Below, in pieces: positions 18,049 through 29,990 of a stretch of 64,000 bases of DNA (position 1 is the stretch's first letter; each line of letters begins with the position of its first letter). The stretch covers positions 49,774-113,773 of the forward strand of contig CACHSZ010000001.1 of assembly GCA_902582755.1 (NCBI GenBank), given 5' to 3'. A program made the position numbers and the translations under genes. This DNA comes from an uncultured Alphaproteobacteria bacterium. GTDB taxonomy: Bacteria > Pseudomonadota > Alphaproteobacteria > HIMB59 > GCA-002718135. Under the pieces are notes generated by a model. That model ran no database searches, was not told where the DNA came from, and saw nothing but the letters and a program-made list of their open reading frames with translations.

Positions 18049-21000
18049 ATGAAAAAAATTAGTAAAATTTTAGCAGCAAACAGAAGTGAAATTGCTATTC
18101 GAATTTTTAGAGCTGCCGAAGAGTCTGGCATTAAAACAGCTGCTATTTATTCTAAAGAAGATCGTTTTGCTATTCACCGATTTAAAACAGATGAAAGCTA
18201 TTTAGTAGGTGAAGGCAAAGGTCCAATTCAAGCATATTTGGACATTGACTCGATTATTAAAATTGCTAAAGATGCAAAGGTTGATGCTATCCATCCAGGT
18301 TATGGATTTTTATCTGAGAGTCCTGAACTAGCTGAGCAGTGTGAAAAAAATGACATAACATTTATTGGTCCTAGTAAAGAAATACTAAAAAGATTTGGAA
18401 ATAAAACAGAAGCTAAAAAAGTTGCAGAAGAAGCAAAGGTAGGCACCGTTCCGTCTGTTCTTGTAACAAATGAAAATTTAAAAAGTGTTGAAAAAGAAGT
18501 TGAGAAAATTGGTTACCCAGTAATTGTCAAAGCTAGTTGGGGTGGTGGTGGTCGAGGAATGCGCGTTGTTAGATCAAGCAGCGAGTTAATAGATCAAATT
18601 ACAACTGCTCAAAGTGAGTCACTTAAAGCTTTTGGAAAAGATGAAGTATTTATAGAAAAATTTTTAGAAGATGCGGCTCATATAGAAGTACAAATTCTAG
18701 GTGATACTCATGGAAATATTATACATCTTTTTGAAAGAGATTGTTCTCTTCAAAGAAGGCATCAAAAGATTATAGAAAGAGCGCCTGCACATTTTCTTGA
18801 AAATAAAACTCGAGAAGAAATTTGTAACGCTGCAATTAAAATTGCAAAACAAGTTAAATACTTTGGCGCAGGCACTGTGGAATTTTTGTTTGATAAAAAG
18901 TCTGGTGAATTTTATTTCATTGAGGTTAACCCAAGAATTCAAGTTGAGCATACCGTAACTGAAGAAGTAACAGGTATTGATATTGTAAAAGCCCAAATTA
19001 AAATTGCAGAAGGTGAAAAAATTGGTAGTCACCCAGCACTTCCTAAACAAGAAGATATTCATCTAAACGGATTTGCTATTCAATGTAGAGTTACTACCGA
19101 AGATCCGCTTAATAATTTTATGCCCGATTATGGAAAGATAATGACTTACCGTTCGGCAGCTGGTTTTGGAGTGAGGCTAGATGCAGCAAATGCATCTGCT
19201 GGTTCTATCATTACACCGTATTATGATTCTTTACTTGTAAAAGTAACAACTTGGGCAAAGCATCAAGAAGACTGCATTAAAAGAATGGATAGGGCTTTGC
19301 GAGAATTTAGAATTAGAGGTGTTAAAACAAATTTAGTATTTCTTGAGTCTCTTATAAATAACAAAGATTTCCTTGAAGGAAATTACAATACAAATTTTGT
19401 TGATACTAAAAAAGAGCTCTATGCTTACAATCCTCAAAAAGATAGAGCATCTAAAATTGTATCTTATCTTGGAAATATAATTGTGAATGGACACAATGAT
19501 ATATCTGGAAGATTCAGTAGTAATAAGACTGTAGAAGTTCAAATTCCTATTTCAAATATTAAAAGTGAAAAAAATAATTTTGTAGAGGATCTACAAACTT
19601 TAGGTCCAGAAAAATTTGCAAAAAAAATAAAAGAAACACCCTACACGTTAATTACTGACACTACGATGCGTGATGCTCATCAATCACTTCTTGCTACAAG
19701 AATGAGAACTGATGATCTTGTTAATATTGCTGAATATTATAGTGAAAATCTAAGCAACTTATTCTCATTAGAATGTTGGGGAGGCGCAACGTTTGATACA
19801 TCGATGCGTTTTTTAAAAGAGGATCCTTGGGATAGATTAGCAAGATTAAACAAAAGGGCGCCTAACCTTCTTAAACAAATGCTCTTTAGAGGATCTAATG
19901 CTGTTGGATATAAAAATTATCCAGATAATGTTGTTAGACATTTCATTCAACAATCAGCCCAAGCTGGAATTGATGTATTCCGAGTTTTTGACTCATTAAA
20001 CCTAATTAATAATATGCGTGTTGCAATTGATGAAGTACGCAATCAAAATAAAATTTGTGAAGGAACTATCTGTTATACAAATGATGTAACTGATACAAAT
20101 GAGAAAAAATATACATTAAAATATTACATTGATCTTGTTAGAGATTTAGAAAAAGCAGGTGCACATATCATCGCTATTAAAGATATGGCAGGATTAGCAA
20201 AACCTAATGCTATAAAAAAATTAGTTAACGAAATAAAACAAACAACTGATCTCCCAATTCATTTTCATACTCACGATACATCTGGTACTTCATCAGCTTC
20301 AGTTCTAGCTGCTATAGAAGAAAAGGTAGATATCGTGGATCTTGCAATTGACTCGATGAGTGGATTAACATCACAACCTGCACTTGGATCAATCGTATCT
20401 ATAATGAAACAAAATCATCAAGACCCAAAACTTGATGAAGAGGCTATAAGAACACTATCTTTATATTGGGAACAAGTTCGTCAAAATTATCATGCATTTG
20501 AAACCGATTTCAAAGGTGGTAGCTCTGATGTGTATCTTCACCAAATGCCTGGTGGTCAGTTTACAAATTTAAAAGAACAAGCGAGATCATTGGGAATTAC
20601 AACTGATAAGTGGGGAATGGTTGCTAATAAATATGCAGAGGTAAACCAACTTTTTGGTGATATTGTTAAAGTTACACCTTCTTCTAAAATTGTAGGTGAT
20701 ATGGCGCTCTATATGATCGCTAATGATTTATCCAAAGAAGATGTTTTAGACCCAAAAAAAGAAATTTCTTTTCCTGCTTCAGTCATTGAATTTTTTAAAG
20801 GGGAGATTGGTATACCTCAAGGAGGCTTTCCAAAAGAACTACAAAAGAAAGTTCTTGGCGATACTAAACCTTTAACAAAAAGACCTGGGGAAATTTTAGA
20901 ACCAGTTGATTTAGATAAAGAAGCCAAAAATTTAGAAGATGAAATAGGAATGAAAATTAATCAAACACATCTAGCGTCTTACTTAATGTATCCAAAAGTT

Positions 21001-21489
21001 TTTAAAGATTATGTCGATCACTTTAAGGAGTTTAGTGATACATCAATTCTTTCAACAGAATTATTTTTTTATGGTCCTCAACAAGATAAAGAATACACGA
21101 TAGAAATTGATAAAGGAAAAAACCTTATCTTAAGATATTTAGCGAAAAGTGAAGTTAATAGTAATGGAAAGTGCTCCGTGTTTTTTGAAATTAACGGACA
21201 ACCAAGAACAATAGATATAGAAAATAAAGAATTTTCAAAAAATATTACTCAAAGAGCTAAAGCAGATGATAATAATTTGGATCATGTTGGATCTCCTTTG
21301 CCAGGCCAAGTTGCTAAAATATTTGTTCAATCAGGTAGTAAGGTGATTAAAGGTGATAAGTTACTAGTGATCGAGGCTATGAAAATGGAAACTACAATAA
21401 ACGCTGATAAAAGTGGAACAATAAAATCAATTAATGTTGCATCAGGTGATAATGTGGAAACCAAAGATTTGCTTGTTGAAATTAGCTAG
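18049..21489 (+). CDS. pyc: Pyruvate carboxylase
   Basis: This single-chain biotin enzyme makes oxaloacetate from pyruvate and bicarbonate. The domains in order are: biotin carboxylase (KILAANRSEIAIRIFRA; ATP-grasp KASWGGGGRGMRVV near 160; EVNPRIQVEHTVTE near 300), carboxyltransferase (TDTTMRDAHQSLLATRMRT near 535; metal-binding HFHTHDTSG near 740), the allosteric/tetramerisation region, and a biotinyl domain with AMKMET near the C-terminus. It has 1146 residues, full length. I chose ATG 18049 rather than the TTG of the track one codon earlier. It is monocistronic and converges on a lipoprotein gene with an eight-base overlap. Confidence 0.97.
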   Translation: MKKISKILAANRSEIAIRIFRAAEESGIKTAAIYSKEDRFAIHRFKTDESYLVGEGKGPIQAYLDIDSIIKIAKDAKVDAIHPGYGFLSESPELAEQCEKNDITFIGPSKEILKRFGNKTEAKKVAEEAKVGTVPSVLVTNENLKSVEKEVEKIGYPVIVKASWGGGGRGMRVVRSSSELIDQITTAQSESLKAFGKDEVFIEKFLEDAAHIEVQILGDTHGNIIHLFERDCSLQRRHQKIIERAPAHFLENKTREEICNAAIKIAKQVKYFGAGTVEFLFDKKSGEFYFIEVNPRIQVEHTVTEEVTGIDIVKAQIKIAEGEKIGSHPALPKQEDIHLNGFAIQCRVTTEDPLNNFMPDYGKIMTYRSAAGFGVRLDAANASAGSIITPYYDSLLVKVTTWAKHQEDCIKRMDRALREFRIRGVKTNLVFLESLINNKDFLEGNYNTNFVDTKKELYAYNPQKDRASKIVSYLGNIIVNGHNDISGRFSSNKTVEVQIPISNIKSEKNNFVEDLQTLGPEKFAKKIKETPYTLITDTTMRDAHQSLLATRMRTDDLVNIAEYYSENLSNLFSLECWGGATFDTSMRFLKEDPWDRLARLNKRAPNLLKQMLFRGSNAVGYKNYPDNVVRHFIQQSAQAGIDVFRVFDSLNLINNMRVAIDEVRNQNKICEGTICYTNDVTDTNEKKYTLKYYIDLVRDLEKAGAHIIAIKDMAGLAKPNAIKKLVNEIKQTTDLPIHFHTHDTSGTSSASVLAAIEEKVDIVDLAIDSMSGLTSQPALGSIVSIMKQNHQDPKLDEEAIRTLSLYWEQVRQNYHAFETDFKGGSSDVYLHQMPGGQFTNLKEQARSLGITTDKWGMVANKYAEVNQLFGDIVKVTPSSKIVGDMALYMIANDLSKEDVLDPKKEISFPASVIEFFKGEIGIPQGGFPKELQKKVLGDTKPLTKRPGEILEPVDLDKEAKNLEDEIGMKINQTHLASYLMYPKVFKDYVDHFKEFSDTSILSTELFFYGPQQDKEYTIEIDKGKNLILRYLAKSEVNSNGKCSVFFEINGQPRTIDIENKEFSKNITQRAKADDNNLDHVGSPLPGQVAKIFVQSGSKVIKGDKLLVIEAMKMETTINADKSGTIKSINVASGDNVETKDLLVEIS

Positions 21490-21967
21490 TAAAGTCGTAT
21501 TCTTTATAACATTCTTCTATCGAGTTTTTTGTATTTATAAGCTCTCCTAAAGAGTCTCGAAATTCAAAATATTCTACTCTCTTAATATTTGAGTTTATAT
21601 TAAAGAAGATAAACAACCTACATGAACTACTATCATATCGCATCATATGCACCGAGCCATCAGATCGTGCTAAATCAGGCTGTCCTAGTTTTTGTTTGAT
21701 CTCAGCAAGTTGTTTTCCCATGAAATTTATTTCTGCGATTTTTTGCTGCTCCTTAACTATAGTTTTTTCCTCTTCTTTTTCTTCAGTGATAATTTGTTGT
21801 TCTTCAACAATAGTTTTATCTTCAATAATTTCTGGTTCTTTTTTTATAATAGTTTCTTCAACTTTATCTTTTACTACCGCCCCAACTTTAACGACTTCTC
21901 TTCCAACTTCAATAGTCGTACAGCTAGATAAAAACACTAATGTTAAAAAATAAATTGATAACCGCAT
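21482..21967 (-). CDS. Uncharacterised lipoprotein with Glu/Lys repeat linker
   Basis: The protein has 161 residues with signal peptide and lipobox LSSC at Cys16. It has a charged low-complexity linker at about 40-78 holding a near-duplicate (KTIVEEQQ then KTIVKEQQ). The C-terminal domain of about 80 residues contains LGQPDLARSDGSVHMMRYDS and CRLFIFF. That last part resembles a poorly described alphaproteobacterial lipoprotein family with an LGxPxxxRxDG motif; I assign no function. It diverges from upp (35 bases) and overlaps the 3' end of pyc by eight bases. Confidence 0.75.
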   Translation of the reverse strand: MRLSIYFLTLVFLSSCTTIEVGREVVKVGAVVKDKVEETIIKKEPEIIEDKTIVEEQQIITEEKEEEKTIVKEQQKIAEINFMGKQLAEIKQKLGQPDLARSDGSVHMMRYDSSSCRLFIFFNINSNIKRVEYFEFRDSLGELINTKNSIEECYKEYDFTS

Positions 21968-22002
21968 TGCTCTTAGTGGGATTTCTATATATGTAATCGC
22001 AT

Positions 22003-22623
22003 ATGATTACAGTAATTAAATCACCATTCGTTCAATACAAATTAACAATTTTACGAAATAAAAAAACATCAAATACTGTTTTTAGACAAACTATGAATGA
22101 AATAAGCTACCTCATTGCTTCTGATGTTCTTCAATACGTTCCATTTAAAAAACAAACAATTGAAACACCTCTAAAAAAAATGAGTGGTACAGCCTTGGGT
22201 CAACCCATAATTTTGGTCCCAATTTTACGTGCCGGCCTAGGATTACTGGAGGGCTTTGCAAAATTTTTACCCGAAGCTGAAAAAGGTCACATAGGTTTAT
22301 ACCGTGATGAACAAACTTATGAGCCTGTAGAATACCTCTTTAAACTTCCAAGAGTTAAAAATAAAAAAGTGTTAATTCTAGACCCAATGTTGGCCACAGG
22401 TAATTCTTCAATTGCTGCAATCAATTTAATAAAAAATAAAGGCGTTAATATTAAAGATATATTTTTGGTATCTTTGCTAGCTGCTCCTGAGGGTATAAAA
22501 AATATCCAAAAAAAGCAAAAAGGCATTCATATATTTACATGTAATATCGATGCAAAGTTGAATAAAAATAAGTTCATTGTACCGGGCTTAGGTGACGCAG
22601 GCGATAGGTACATGGGTACTTGA
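22003..22623 (+). CDS. upp: Uracil phosphoribosyltransferase
   Basis: Upp converts uracil and PRPP to UMP in pyrimidine salvage. The PRPP-binding loop is LILDPMLATGNSS near residue 125. VPILRAGLGLLEG and the C-terminal VPGLGDAGDRYMGT are family signatures. It has 206 residues. It lies just ahead of the BMP-type ABC importer operon, in keeping with salvage of imported nucleosides and bases. Confidence 0.96.
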   Translation: MITVIKSPFVQYKLTILRNKKTSNTVFRQTMNEISYLIASDVLQYVPFKKQTIETPLKKMSGTALGQPIILVPILRAGLGLLEGFAKFLPEAEKGHIGLYRDEQTYEPVEYLFKLPRVKNKKVLILDPMLATGNSSIAAINLIKNKGVNIKDIFLVSLLAAPEGIKNIQKKQKGIHIFTCNIDAKLNKNKFIVPGLGDAGDRYMGT

Positions 22624-22657
22624 AGTTATCCATAAAAAATCCTATTATTTATCCATA

Positions 22658-22707
22658 ATCTCATTTTTTAATGCATTTTTTTATCAAGAAAATGTTATCA
22701 ATGAGAT
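22658..22707 (+). repeat. Inverted repeat in the leader of the BMP transporter operon
   Basis: ATCTCATT (22658-22665) and AATGAGAT (22700-22707) are perfect 8-base arms separated by 34 AT-rich bases, just upstream of the binding-protein gene. The spacer also holds the self-complementary AAATGCATTT-like core. It could be an RNA hairpin or a pair of operator half-sites. A strong AAGGGGGAT ribosome site follows. Confidence 0.4.
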
Positions 22708-22740
22708 ATCTATAATTCATATTTAAGGGGGATTTTTGGT

Positions 22741-23718
22741 ATGAAGAAAATTTTAAGTATTTTTACAGTTTCTTTCGCTCTTGTCTTCTCTTCAAGTGCG
22801 TTTGCAAACAAAATTGGAGTTGTATATGACTCAGGAGGAAAGTTCGATAAATCATTTAACGAACTAGCTTACGAAAGCGCATTAAGAGTTCAAAATGAAC
22901 TTGGTTGGGACATGGTTGAATTTGAAGCTTCAAATAACACTCAAATTGAACAAGGTATGCGTAAGATAGCAGATAGAGGTGCATCACTAATCGTAGCAAT
23001 GGGATTTGCGCAAGCAGATGCAGTTGCAGCAGTTGCTCCAGATTATCCGGATACAAACTTTGTTGCAGTTGATGTTTGTTGGGTGGATGATCCAGCTAGC
23101 AACATTTATCAAGCTTGTTATAAGGAACACGAAGGTTCATTCCTAGTGGGTATGATTGCGGCTATGGCATCTGAAAGTGGAACAATTGGATTTGTTGGAG
23201 GAATGGATATTCCTCTAATTAGAAAGTTCCAAGGAGGCTATGAGCAAGGTGCTCAATATGTTAATCCTAACATTACAGTTTTAGCTAATATGACTGGAAC
23301 AACACCAGAAGCATGGAACAACCCAACTAAAGGTGCTGAGTTAACAAAAGCACAAATTGATGGTGGTGCAGATGTTGTTTATCAAGCAGCGGGCGGAACA
23401 GGTATTGGTGTTCTTCAAGCAGCAGCTGATGCAGGCATTATGGGTATCGGTGTTGACACAAACCAAAACTGGATGCACCCAGGTAACATGCTTACTTCTA
23501 TGTTAAAGCGTTTGGACTTAACAATTTTTGAACAAGCGCAAAAGACAGAAGCTGGTACTTTCGAATCAGGAATTCACATTCTTGGTTTAGCAGAAGGCAT
23601 GGTTGGTTATGCTACTGAAGACGGAATGGTAACTTCTGAAATGGCATCAGCTGTAGAAGCAGCAGCAGCAGAAATTGTGAGTGGCTCTATGGAAGTAGCT
23701 GACTGGTCACAAGAGTAA
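22741..23718 (+). CDS. BMP-family ABC substrate-binding protein (probable nucleoside binder)
   Basis: This periplasmic protein of 325 residues has a Sec signal peptide ending SSAFA (residue about 22). The mature chain starts NKIGVVYDSGGKFDKSFNE, the hallmark of the Med/BMP family (PF02608, PnrA/BmpD). GTIGFVGGMDIPLIRKFQGGY is also characteristic. Family members with known ligands bind purine nucleosides. It heads the operon binding protein-ATPase-permease-permease. With upp just upstream and other salvage genes in the window, nucleoside uptake is the best inference. Confidence 0.93.
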   Translation: MKKILSIFTVSFALVFSSSAFANKIGVVYDSGGKFDKSFNELAYESALRVQNELGWDMVEFEASNNTQIEQGMRKIADRGASLIVAMGFAQADAVAAVAPDYPDTNFVAVDVCWVDDPASNIYQACYKEHEGSFLVGMIAAMASESGTIGFVGGMDIPLIRKFQGGYEQGAQYVNPNITVLANMTGTTPEAWNNPTKGAELTKAQIDGGADVVYQAAGGTGIGVLQAAADAGIMGIGVDTNQNWMHPGNMLTSMLKRLDLTIFEQAQKTEAGTFESGIHILGLAEGMVGYATEDGMVTSEMASAVEAAAAEIVSGSMEVADWSQE

Positions 23719-23765
23719 TAGAATTATTTTAAATATCAGGTGAGACCTAAGATCTAAACAATTTT

Positions 23766-25286
23766 ATGGTCTCACCTATCCTAGAACTAACAAACATAAA
23801 TAAATCTTTTGGCCACGTTCATGCCAACAAGAATATAAATCTTACAATTAATAAAGGTACAATCCACGGAATAATTGGAGAAAACGGCGCAGGTAAATCA
23901 ACGTTAATGAGCATCGTTTTTGGCCTCTATCAAGCTAACTCAGGAACAATAAAAGTAAATGGTAAAGAAATAAATCTTAGATCACCAAAAGATTCAATTA
24001 TAAATGGCATTGGTATGGTGCACCAACATTTTATGTTGGTAGAAAATTTTACAGTTTTAGAAAATATTATTCTAGGATTTGAAGGCGAACTCGTATTTGG
24101 AAAAAATTTAGAAAAAGCAAAAAAAGATTTAAAAGATTTATGTGAAACATATAAATTAAACATTGATCTTAACTCTACCATTTCTGATTTATCAGTTGGT
24201 TTCCGTCAAAGAGTTGAAATTTTAAAGTCACTTTATAGAGGTGCAGAAATTCTTATACTTGATGAACCAACAGGCGTTTTAACACCTCAAGAAGTTGATG
24301 AACTTTTTAAAATTTTGCGGTCATTAAAAGAAGAAGGCAAAACAATAGTTCTAATAACACACAAATTAATTGAAATAATGGATTTAACAAGTGAAGTTTC
24401 TGTAATGCGCCAGGGTGAAATGGTGGGCCATACCAAAACTAAAAATACAAGCAAAGAACAATTGGCCGAAATGATGGTTGGTAGAAGTGTATTACTAAGA
24501 CTTGATAAATCTGAAGTAAAAGCAGGAGAGGTTTTATTTAGTGTTAAGAATCTTACAGTTAAAGATGATCTAGATGTAACTAGAGTAAAGAGTGTTGATT
24601 TAGAAATTCGATCAGGAGAAATATTAGGCTTAGCGGGTGTTACTGGAAACGGACAAACAGAATTATTAGAAGCGCTTTCTGGTATAAGAAAAGTTGAGTC
24701 TGGAGAAATATATTTAGAAGGAAAAAAAGTATCGGATAGTCAAAATTTCTTGGACCCAAGAGAGTTAAAAGATAAGGGGCTGGCTCATGTTCCTGAGGAT
24801 AGACAGAGGATGGGTCTAGTTACAGATTTTAAAGCCTATGAAAATTTAATTTTTGGTTACCACGATCAGCAACCTTTTTCAAAGTTATCAGTTTTAAATC
24901 ATAGAGATATTATTTCTCATTCTCAGAAAATAATGGAAGAGTATGATGTAAGGCCTCAATCACCAAACTTAATTACATCCAATTTTTCTGGAGGTAATCA
25001 ACAAAAGATAATTTTAAGTAGAGAACTAAATGAAAATCCAAAAGTATTATTAGTTGGTCAGCCAACAAGAGGTGTAGACATTGGTGCAATTGAATTTATT
25101 CATCAAAGATTGATAGATATGAGAGACAGAGGGGCAGCAATACTTTTGGTATCTGTTGAATTAGACGAAGTGCTTTCATTGTCGGATAGAATTGTTGTAA
25201 TGTTTGATGGAAAGATTGTAGGTGAAAAAGATAATAAAAATGTAACCGACCGTGAGTTAGGTTTGTTGATGGCAGGAGTAGTGTAA
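23766..25286 (+). CDS. Duplicated ABC ATPase of the BMP nucleoside importer
   Basis: The 506-residue protein contains two ABC domains. Domain 1 has Walker A GENGAGKSTLM near 40, an LSVGFRQR signature and Walker B LILDEPTGVL. Domain 2 has the degenerate P-loop GVTGNGQTELL near 295 and FSGGNQQKIILSREL. This layout is that of sugar/nucleoside-type importers (RbsA, NupA/YufO). ATG 23766 lies 47 bases after the binding-protein gene. The TAATG stop overlaps the first permease gene. Confidence 0.95.
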   Translation: MVSPILELTNINKSFGHVHANKNINLTINKGTIHGIIGENGAGKSTLMSIVFGLYQANSGTIKVNGKEINLRSPKDSIINGIGMVHQHFMLVENFTVLENIILGFEGELVFGKNLEKAKKDLKDLCETYKLNIDLNSTISDLSVGFRQRVEILKSLYRGAEILILDEPTGVLTPQEVDELFKILRSLKEEGKTIVLITHKLIEIMDLTSEVSVMRQGEMVGHTKTKNTSKEQLAEMMVGRSVLLRLDKSEVKAGEVLFSVKNLTVKDDLDVTRVKSVDLEIRSGEILGLAGVTGNGQTELLEALSGIRKVESGEIYLEGKKVSDSQNFLDPRELKDKGLAHVPEDRQRMGLVTDFKAYENLIFGYHDQQPFSKLSVLNHRDIISHSQKIMEEYDVRPQSPNLITSNFSGGNQQKIILSRELNENPKVLLVGQPTRGVDIGAIEFIHQRLIDMRDRGAAILLVSVELDEVLSLSDRIVVMFDGKIVGEKDNKNVTDRELGLLMAGVV

Positions 25287-26401
25287 TGGCGCCAGTTGAT
25301 AAATCCAAAGTACCTTGGTGGGTTTCAAATCTTATTGTTCCACTTGTAAATTTAACTTTAGCATTACTTGTTTCGGGCCTGTTTATATTCATCGCAGGAG
25401 AAAATCCCTATGAAGCAGTAAGATTAATCATTTATGGTTCTTTTGGTTATATTGAAGGTTTTGCGTATACACTTTACTACACTACAAATTTTGTATTTAC
25501 TGGTTTGGCATTTGCTGTCGCATTTCATTGTAGGCTTTTCAATATAGGCGGAGAAGGCCAAGCCTATATTGGTGGACTTGGCGTTTTCTTAGTTGCGATA
25601 AATTTTAGTTTTTTACCTGTGCCAATAGTGTGGTTATTATCTATTGCCGGCGCTGTTGTTTTTGGTGCAGCTTGGGCATTTATACCTGCATATCTTCAGG
25701 CAACTAGAGGTAGTCACGTAGTAATTACCACCATCATGTTTAATTTTATAGCAGCATCATTAATGGTATTCTTATTAGTAGATGTAATAAGAGACACGTC
25801 ACAAATGGGACCACATACTGTTGCTTTACCGAAAGAACAATGGTTTCCAAGTTTTAAAGATTTTGCTGGTCTGTTTGGAATTAAAATAAGATATTCTCCA
25901 TTAAACATTTCTTTTTTACTAGCAATTGCAGCTTCAGTTTTTGTATGGTTCTTAGTTTGGAAAACAAGATGGGGTTATGAAATGAGGGCTGTGGGGCACA
26001 ATACGCAAGCAGCAATTTATGCCGGCATTTCTCCATATAAAAATATAATCATAGCAATGTGTATTTCTGGAGGCTTGGCGGGTTTACTAGGTGTTAATGA
26101 AATATTAGGGGTTCACCATAAAATAGTGGCAGGATTTCCTGCTGGTTATGGTTTCACTGGAATTGCAGTTGCATTAATGGGAAGAAATCATCCAATAGGA
26201 ATTTTCCCAGCTGCATTTTTATTTGGTATATTATACCAAGGAGGTTCTGAAGTTACTTTTGATATGCCAAACATAACTAGATATATGTTTGTTGCTGTTC
26301 AGGGAGTGATTATTTTATTCAGTGGAGCTTTAGAAAATTTATTCAGACCACAAATTGAAAGCTTCTTTGTCAATAGACTAAACATAAAGGCGAGTGCATA
26401 A
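25286..26401 (+). CDS. ABC permease 1 of the BMP nucleoside importer
   Basis: This 371-residue inner-membrane protein of the BPD_transp_2 family has about ten hydrophobic segments. It carries CRLFNIGGEGQAYIGGLG near 90-107 and GFPAGYGFTGIAVALMGRNHP near 283-303, both typical of the YufP/NupB branch. It pairs with the following permease as a heterodimer. The ATG overlaps the ATPase stop, and its own stop overlaps the next ATG (TAATG), so all membrane components are translationally coupled. Confidence 0.94.
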   Translation: MAPVDKSKVPWWVSNLIVPLVNLTLALLVSGLFIFIAGENPYEAVRLIIYGSFGYIEGFAYTLYYTTNFVFTGLAFAVAFHCRLFNIGGEGQAYIGGLGVFLVAINFSFLPVPIVWLLSIAGAVVFGAAWAFIPAYLQATRGSHVVITTIMFNFIAASLMVFLLVDVIRDTSQMGPHTVALPKEQWFPSFKDFAGLFGIKIRYSPLNISFLLAIAASVFVWFLVWKTRWGYEMRAVGHNTQAAIYAGISPYKNIIIAMCISGGLAGLLGVNEILGVHHKIVAGFPAGYGFTGIAVALMGRNHPIGIFPAAFLFGILYQGGSEVTFDMPNITRYMFVAVQGVIILFSGALENLFRPQIESFFVNRLNIKASA

Positions 26402-27372
26402 TGGAATTTTTATCTGACATTGCTTCTTTGATTAATTCTACTTTAAGAATTTCAACGCCTTTAGTTTTTGCCGCGATGGCTGGAATATTTGCAGAACGAT
26501 CAGGTGTTATTGATTTTAGTTTAGAGGGAAAAATGCTTATGGCTGCTTTTGTTGCAGCAGTAGGTTCTTATTTTTTAGGTAATCCTTGGTTAGGTTTATT
26601 GCTAGCAATTATCGCATGTATAAGTTTATCTATGTTACATGGTTTTGCATCTGTTACATATAAAGGCGATCAAGTCGTATCCTGTGTTGCAATCAATATT
26701 TTAATAATTGGTTTAACCACAGCATTAGCAGCGGCTTGGTTTGGACAAGCAGGTCTAACACCAACGCTTAACGAGGATCAGCGTTTTTTAGAAGTTAACC
26801 TCCCTTTTGCTGAGAGTTTAAGAGATGTACCAATAATAGGAACAATTTATAGTGATATATTAAGTGGACATTATATTTTTGTTTATCTAGCTTATCTTTC
26901 AGTCCCCTTAGTGTTTTGGGTTGTTTTTAAGACTAGTTTCGGACTAAGACTAAGAGCAGTAGGAGAAAATCCAAGTGCTGTTGATACAGCTGGTATTAAT
27001 GTTTTTGCGATGAGATATAAAGCGCTAGCAATCAATGGTGTTTTAATTGCTTTTGCAGGCGCACACCTATCAACAGCAGTTAATGCAAATTTCTTTAGAG
27101 AAATGTCAGCGGGAAGAGGATACTTAGCTTTAGCAGCAATGATCTTTGGAAAGTGGCATCCTAAAACTGCACTAGTTGCTTGTTTACTTTTTGGATTTAC
27201 TGATGCTCTTCAAATTAGATTGCAGGGAGTAGAATTACCTGCGATAGGTGAAATACCAGTACAGTTAATACAAGCAATACCATATGTATTAACAGTTGTT
27301 TTACTTGCGGGTTTTGTCGGTAAAGCGATTGCTCCAAATGCTATTGGACAACCTTACATTAAAGAAAGATAA
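26401..27372 (+). CDS. ABC permease 2 of the BMP nucleoside importer
   Basis: This 323-residue inner-membrane permease belongs to the YufQ/NupC branch of BPD_transp_2. FAERSGVIDFSLEGKMLMAA near 31-50, LRLRAVGENPSAVDTAGINV near 190 and GRGYLALAAMIFGKWHP near 236 are family motifs. It is the last gene of the importer operon. I see no terminator hairpin in the 54 bases that follow before the NTF2-like gene. Confidence 0.94.
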   Translation: MEFLSDIASLINSTLRISTPLVFAAMAGIFAERSGVIDFSLEGKMLMAAFVAAVGSYFLGNPWLGLLLAIIACISLSMLHGFASVTYKGDQVVSCVAINILIIGLTTALAAAWFGQAGLTPTLNEDQRFLEVNLPFAESLRDVPIIGTIYSDILSGHYIFVYLAYLSVPLVFWVVFKTSFGLRLRAVGENPSAVDTAGINVFAMRYKALAINGVLIAFAGAHLSTAVNANFFREMSAGRGYLALAAMIFGKWHPKTALVACLLFGFTDALQIRLQGVELPAIGEIPVQLIQAIPYVLTVVLLAGFVGKAIAPNAIGQPYIKER

Positions 27373-27426
27373 TTAAATACTTATTTTAAAAAAATTCCTA
27401 TATACTTTATTTTACTAGGAGAAAAT

Positions 27427-27747
27427 ATGTCAATACTAGAAAAATACATGAAGGTTTTTAATGAAAAAGATGAAGCAGGAATGAACGAAATTATCCATGA
27501 TGATTTCAAATTTACAATGCATTCTAGCGGTAATGTTTTATCAAAGTCCGATGTAATAGGCTGGGCTATGAGTGACGACATTAATGATGATAGGTCTAGA
27601 ATTGTATATGAAAATGACGAGATTGGGATACATCACTCTTTCGTTACTTTTAAAGATGGCAACACACAAGCTGTGATGGCAGTATACAAATATAAAGATG
27701 GCAAAATAATTTCATTAGAAACTGGGGCAACCAATATGCCAAAATAA
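27427..27747 (+). CDS. NTF2/SnoaL-like small protein
   Basis: This 106-residue protein has an NTF2-like pattern: an N-terminal helix pair (ILEKYMKVFNEKDEAGMNEII), HDDFKFTMHSSG, and alternating strands ending YKDGKIISLETGATNMP. No catalytic residues can be named. A good ribosome site (AGGAGAAAAT) and a possible -10 (TATACT) precede it, so it may have its own promoter. It converges on katG across a bidirectional terminator. Confidence 0.75.
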   Translation: MSILEKYMKVFNEKDEAGMNEIIHDDFKFTMHSSGNVLSKSDVIGWAMSDDINDDRSRIVYENDEIGIHHSFVTFKDGNTQAVMAVYKYKDGKIISLETGATNMPK

Positions 27748-27748
27748 A

Positions 27749-27775
27749 AAAAGTGGAACTCTAAGTTCCACTTTT
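27749..27775. terminator. Bidirectional Rho-independent terminator between NTF2-like gene and katG
   Basis: AAAAGTGGAACT-CTA-AGTTCCACTTTT is a perfect 12-base-pair stem with a 3-base loop. It has an A tract on one side and a T tract on the other, so it can end transcripts from both strands. Confidence 0.93.
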
Positions 27776-27794
27776 AAATTAATTTAAATTATTT

Positions 27795-29930
<2,136 letters not shown>

Positions 29931-29990
29931 TTAGAACCTCCGTTATTTAATACTAATATATAAAGAATTTAAATTAAAGAAAAGTGAAAA

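Noticed and set aside
21692-21953. Two plus-strand ORFs (79 and 85 aa) opposite the lipoprotein gene
   Set aside because: They are antisense shadows of the Glu/Lys-rich repeat, giving Phe/Ser-rich low-complexity peptides with no ribosome site.
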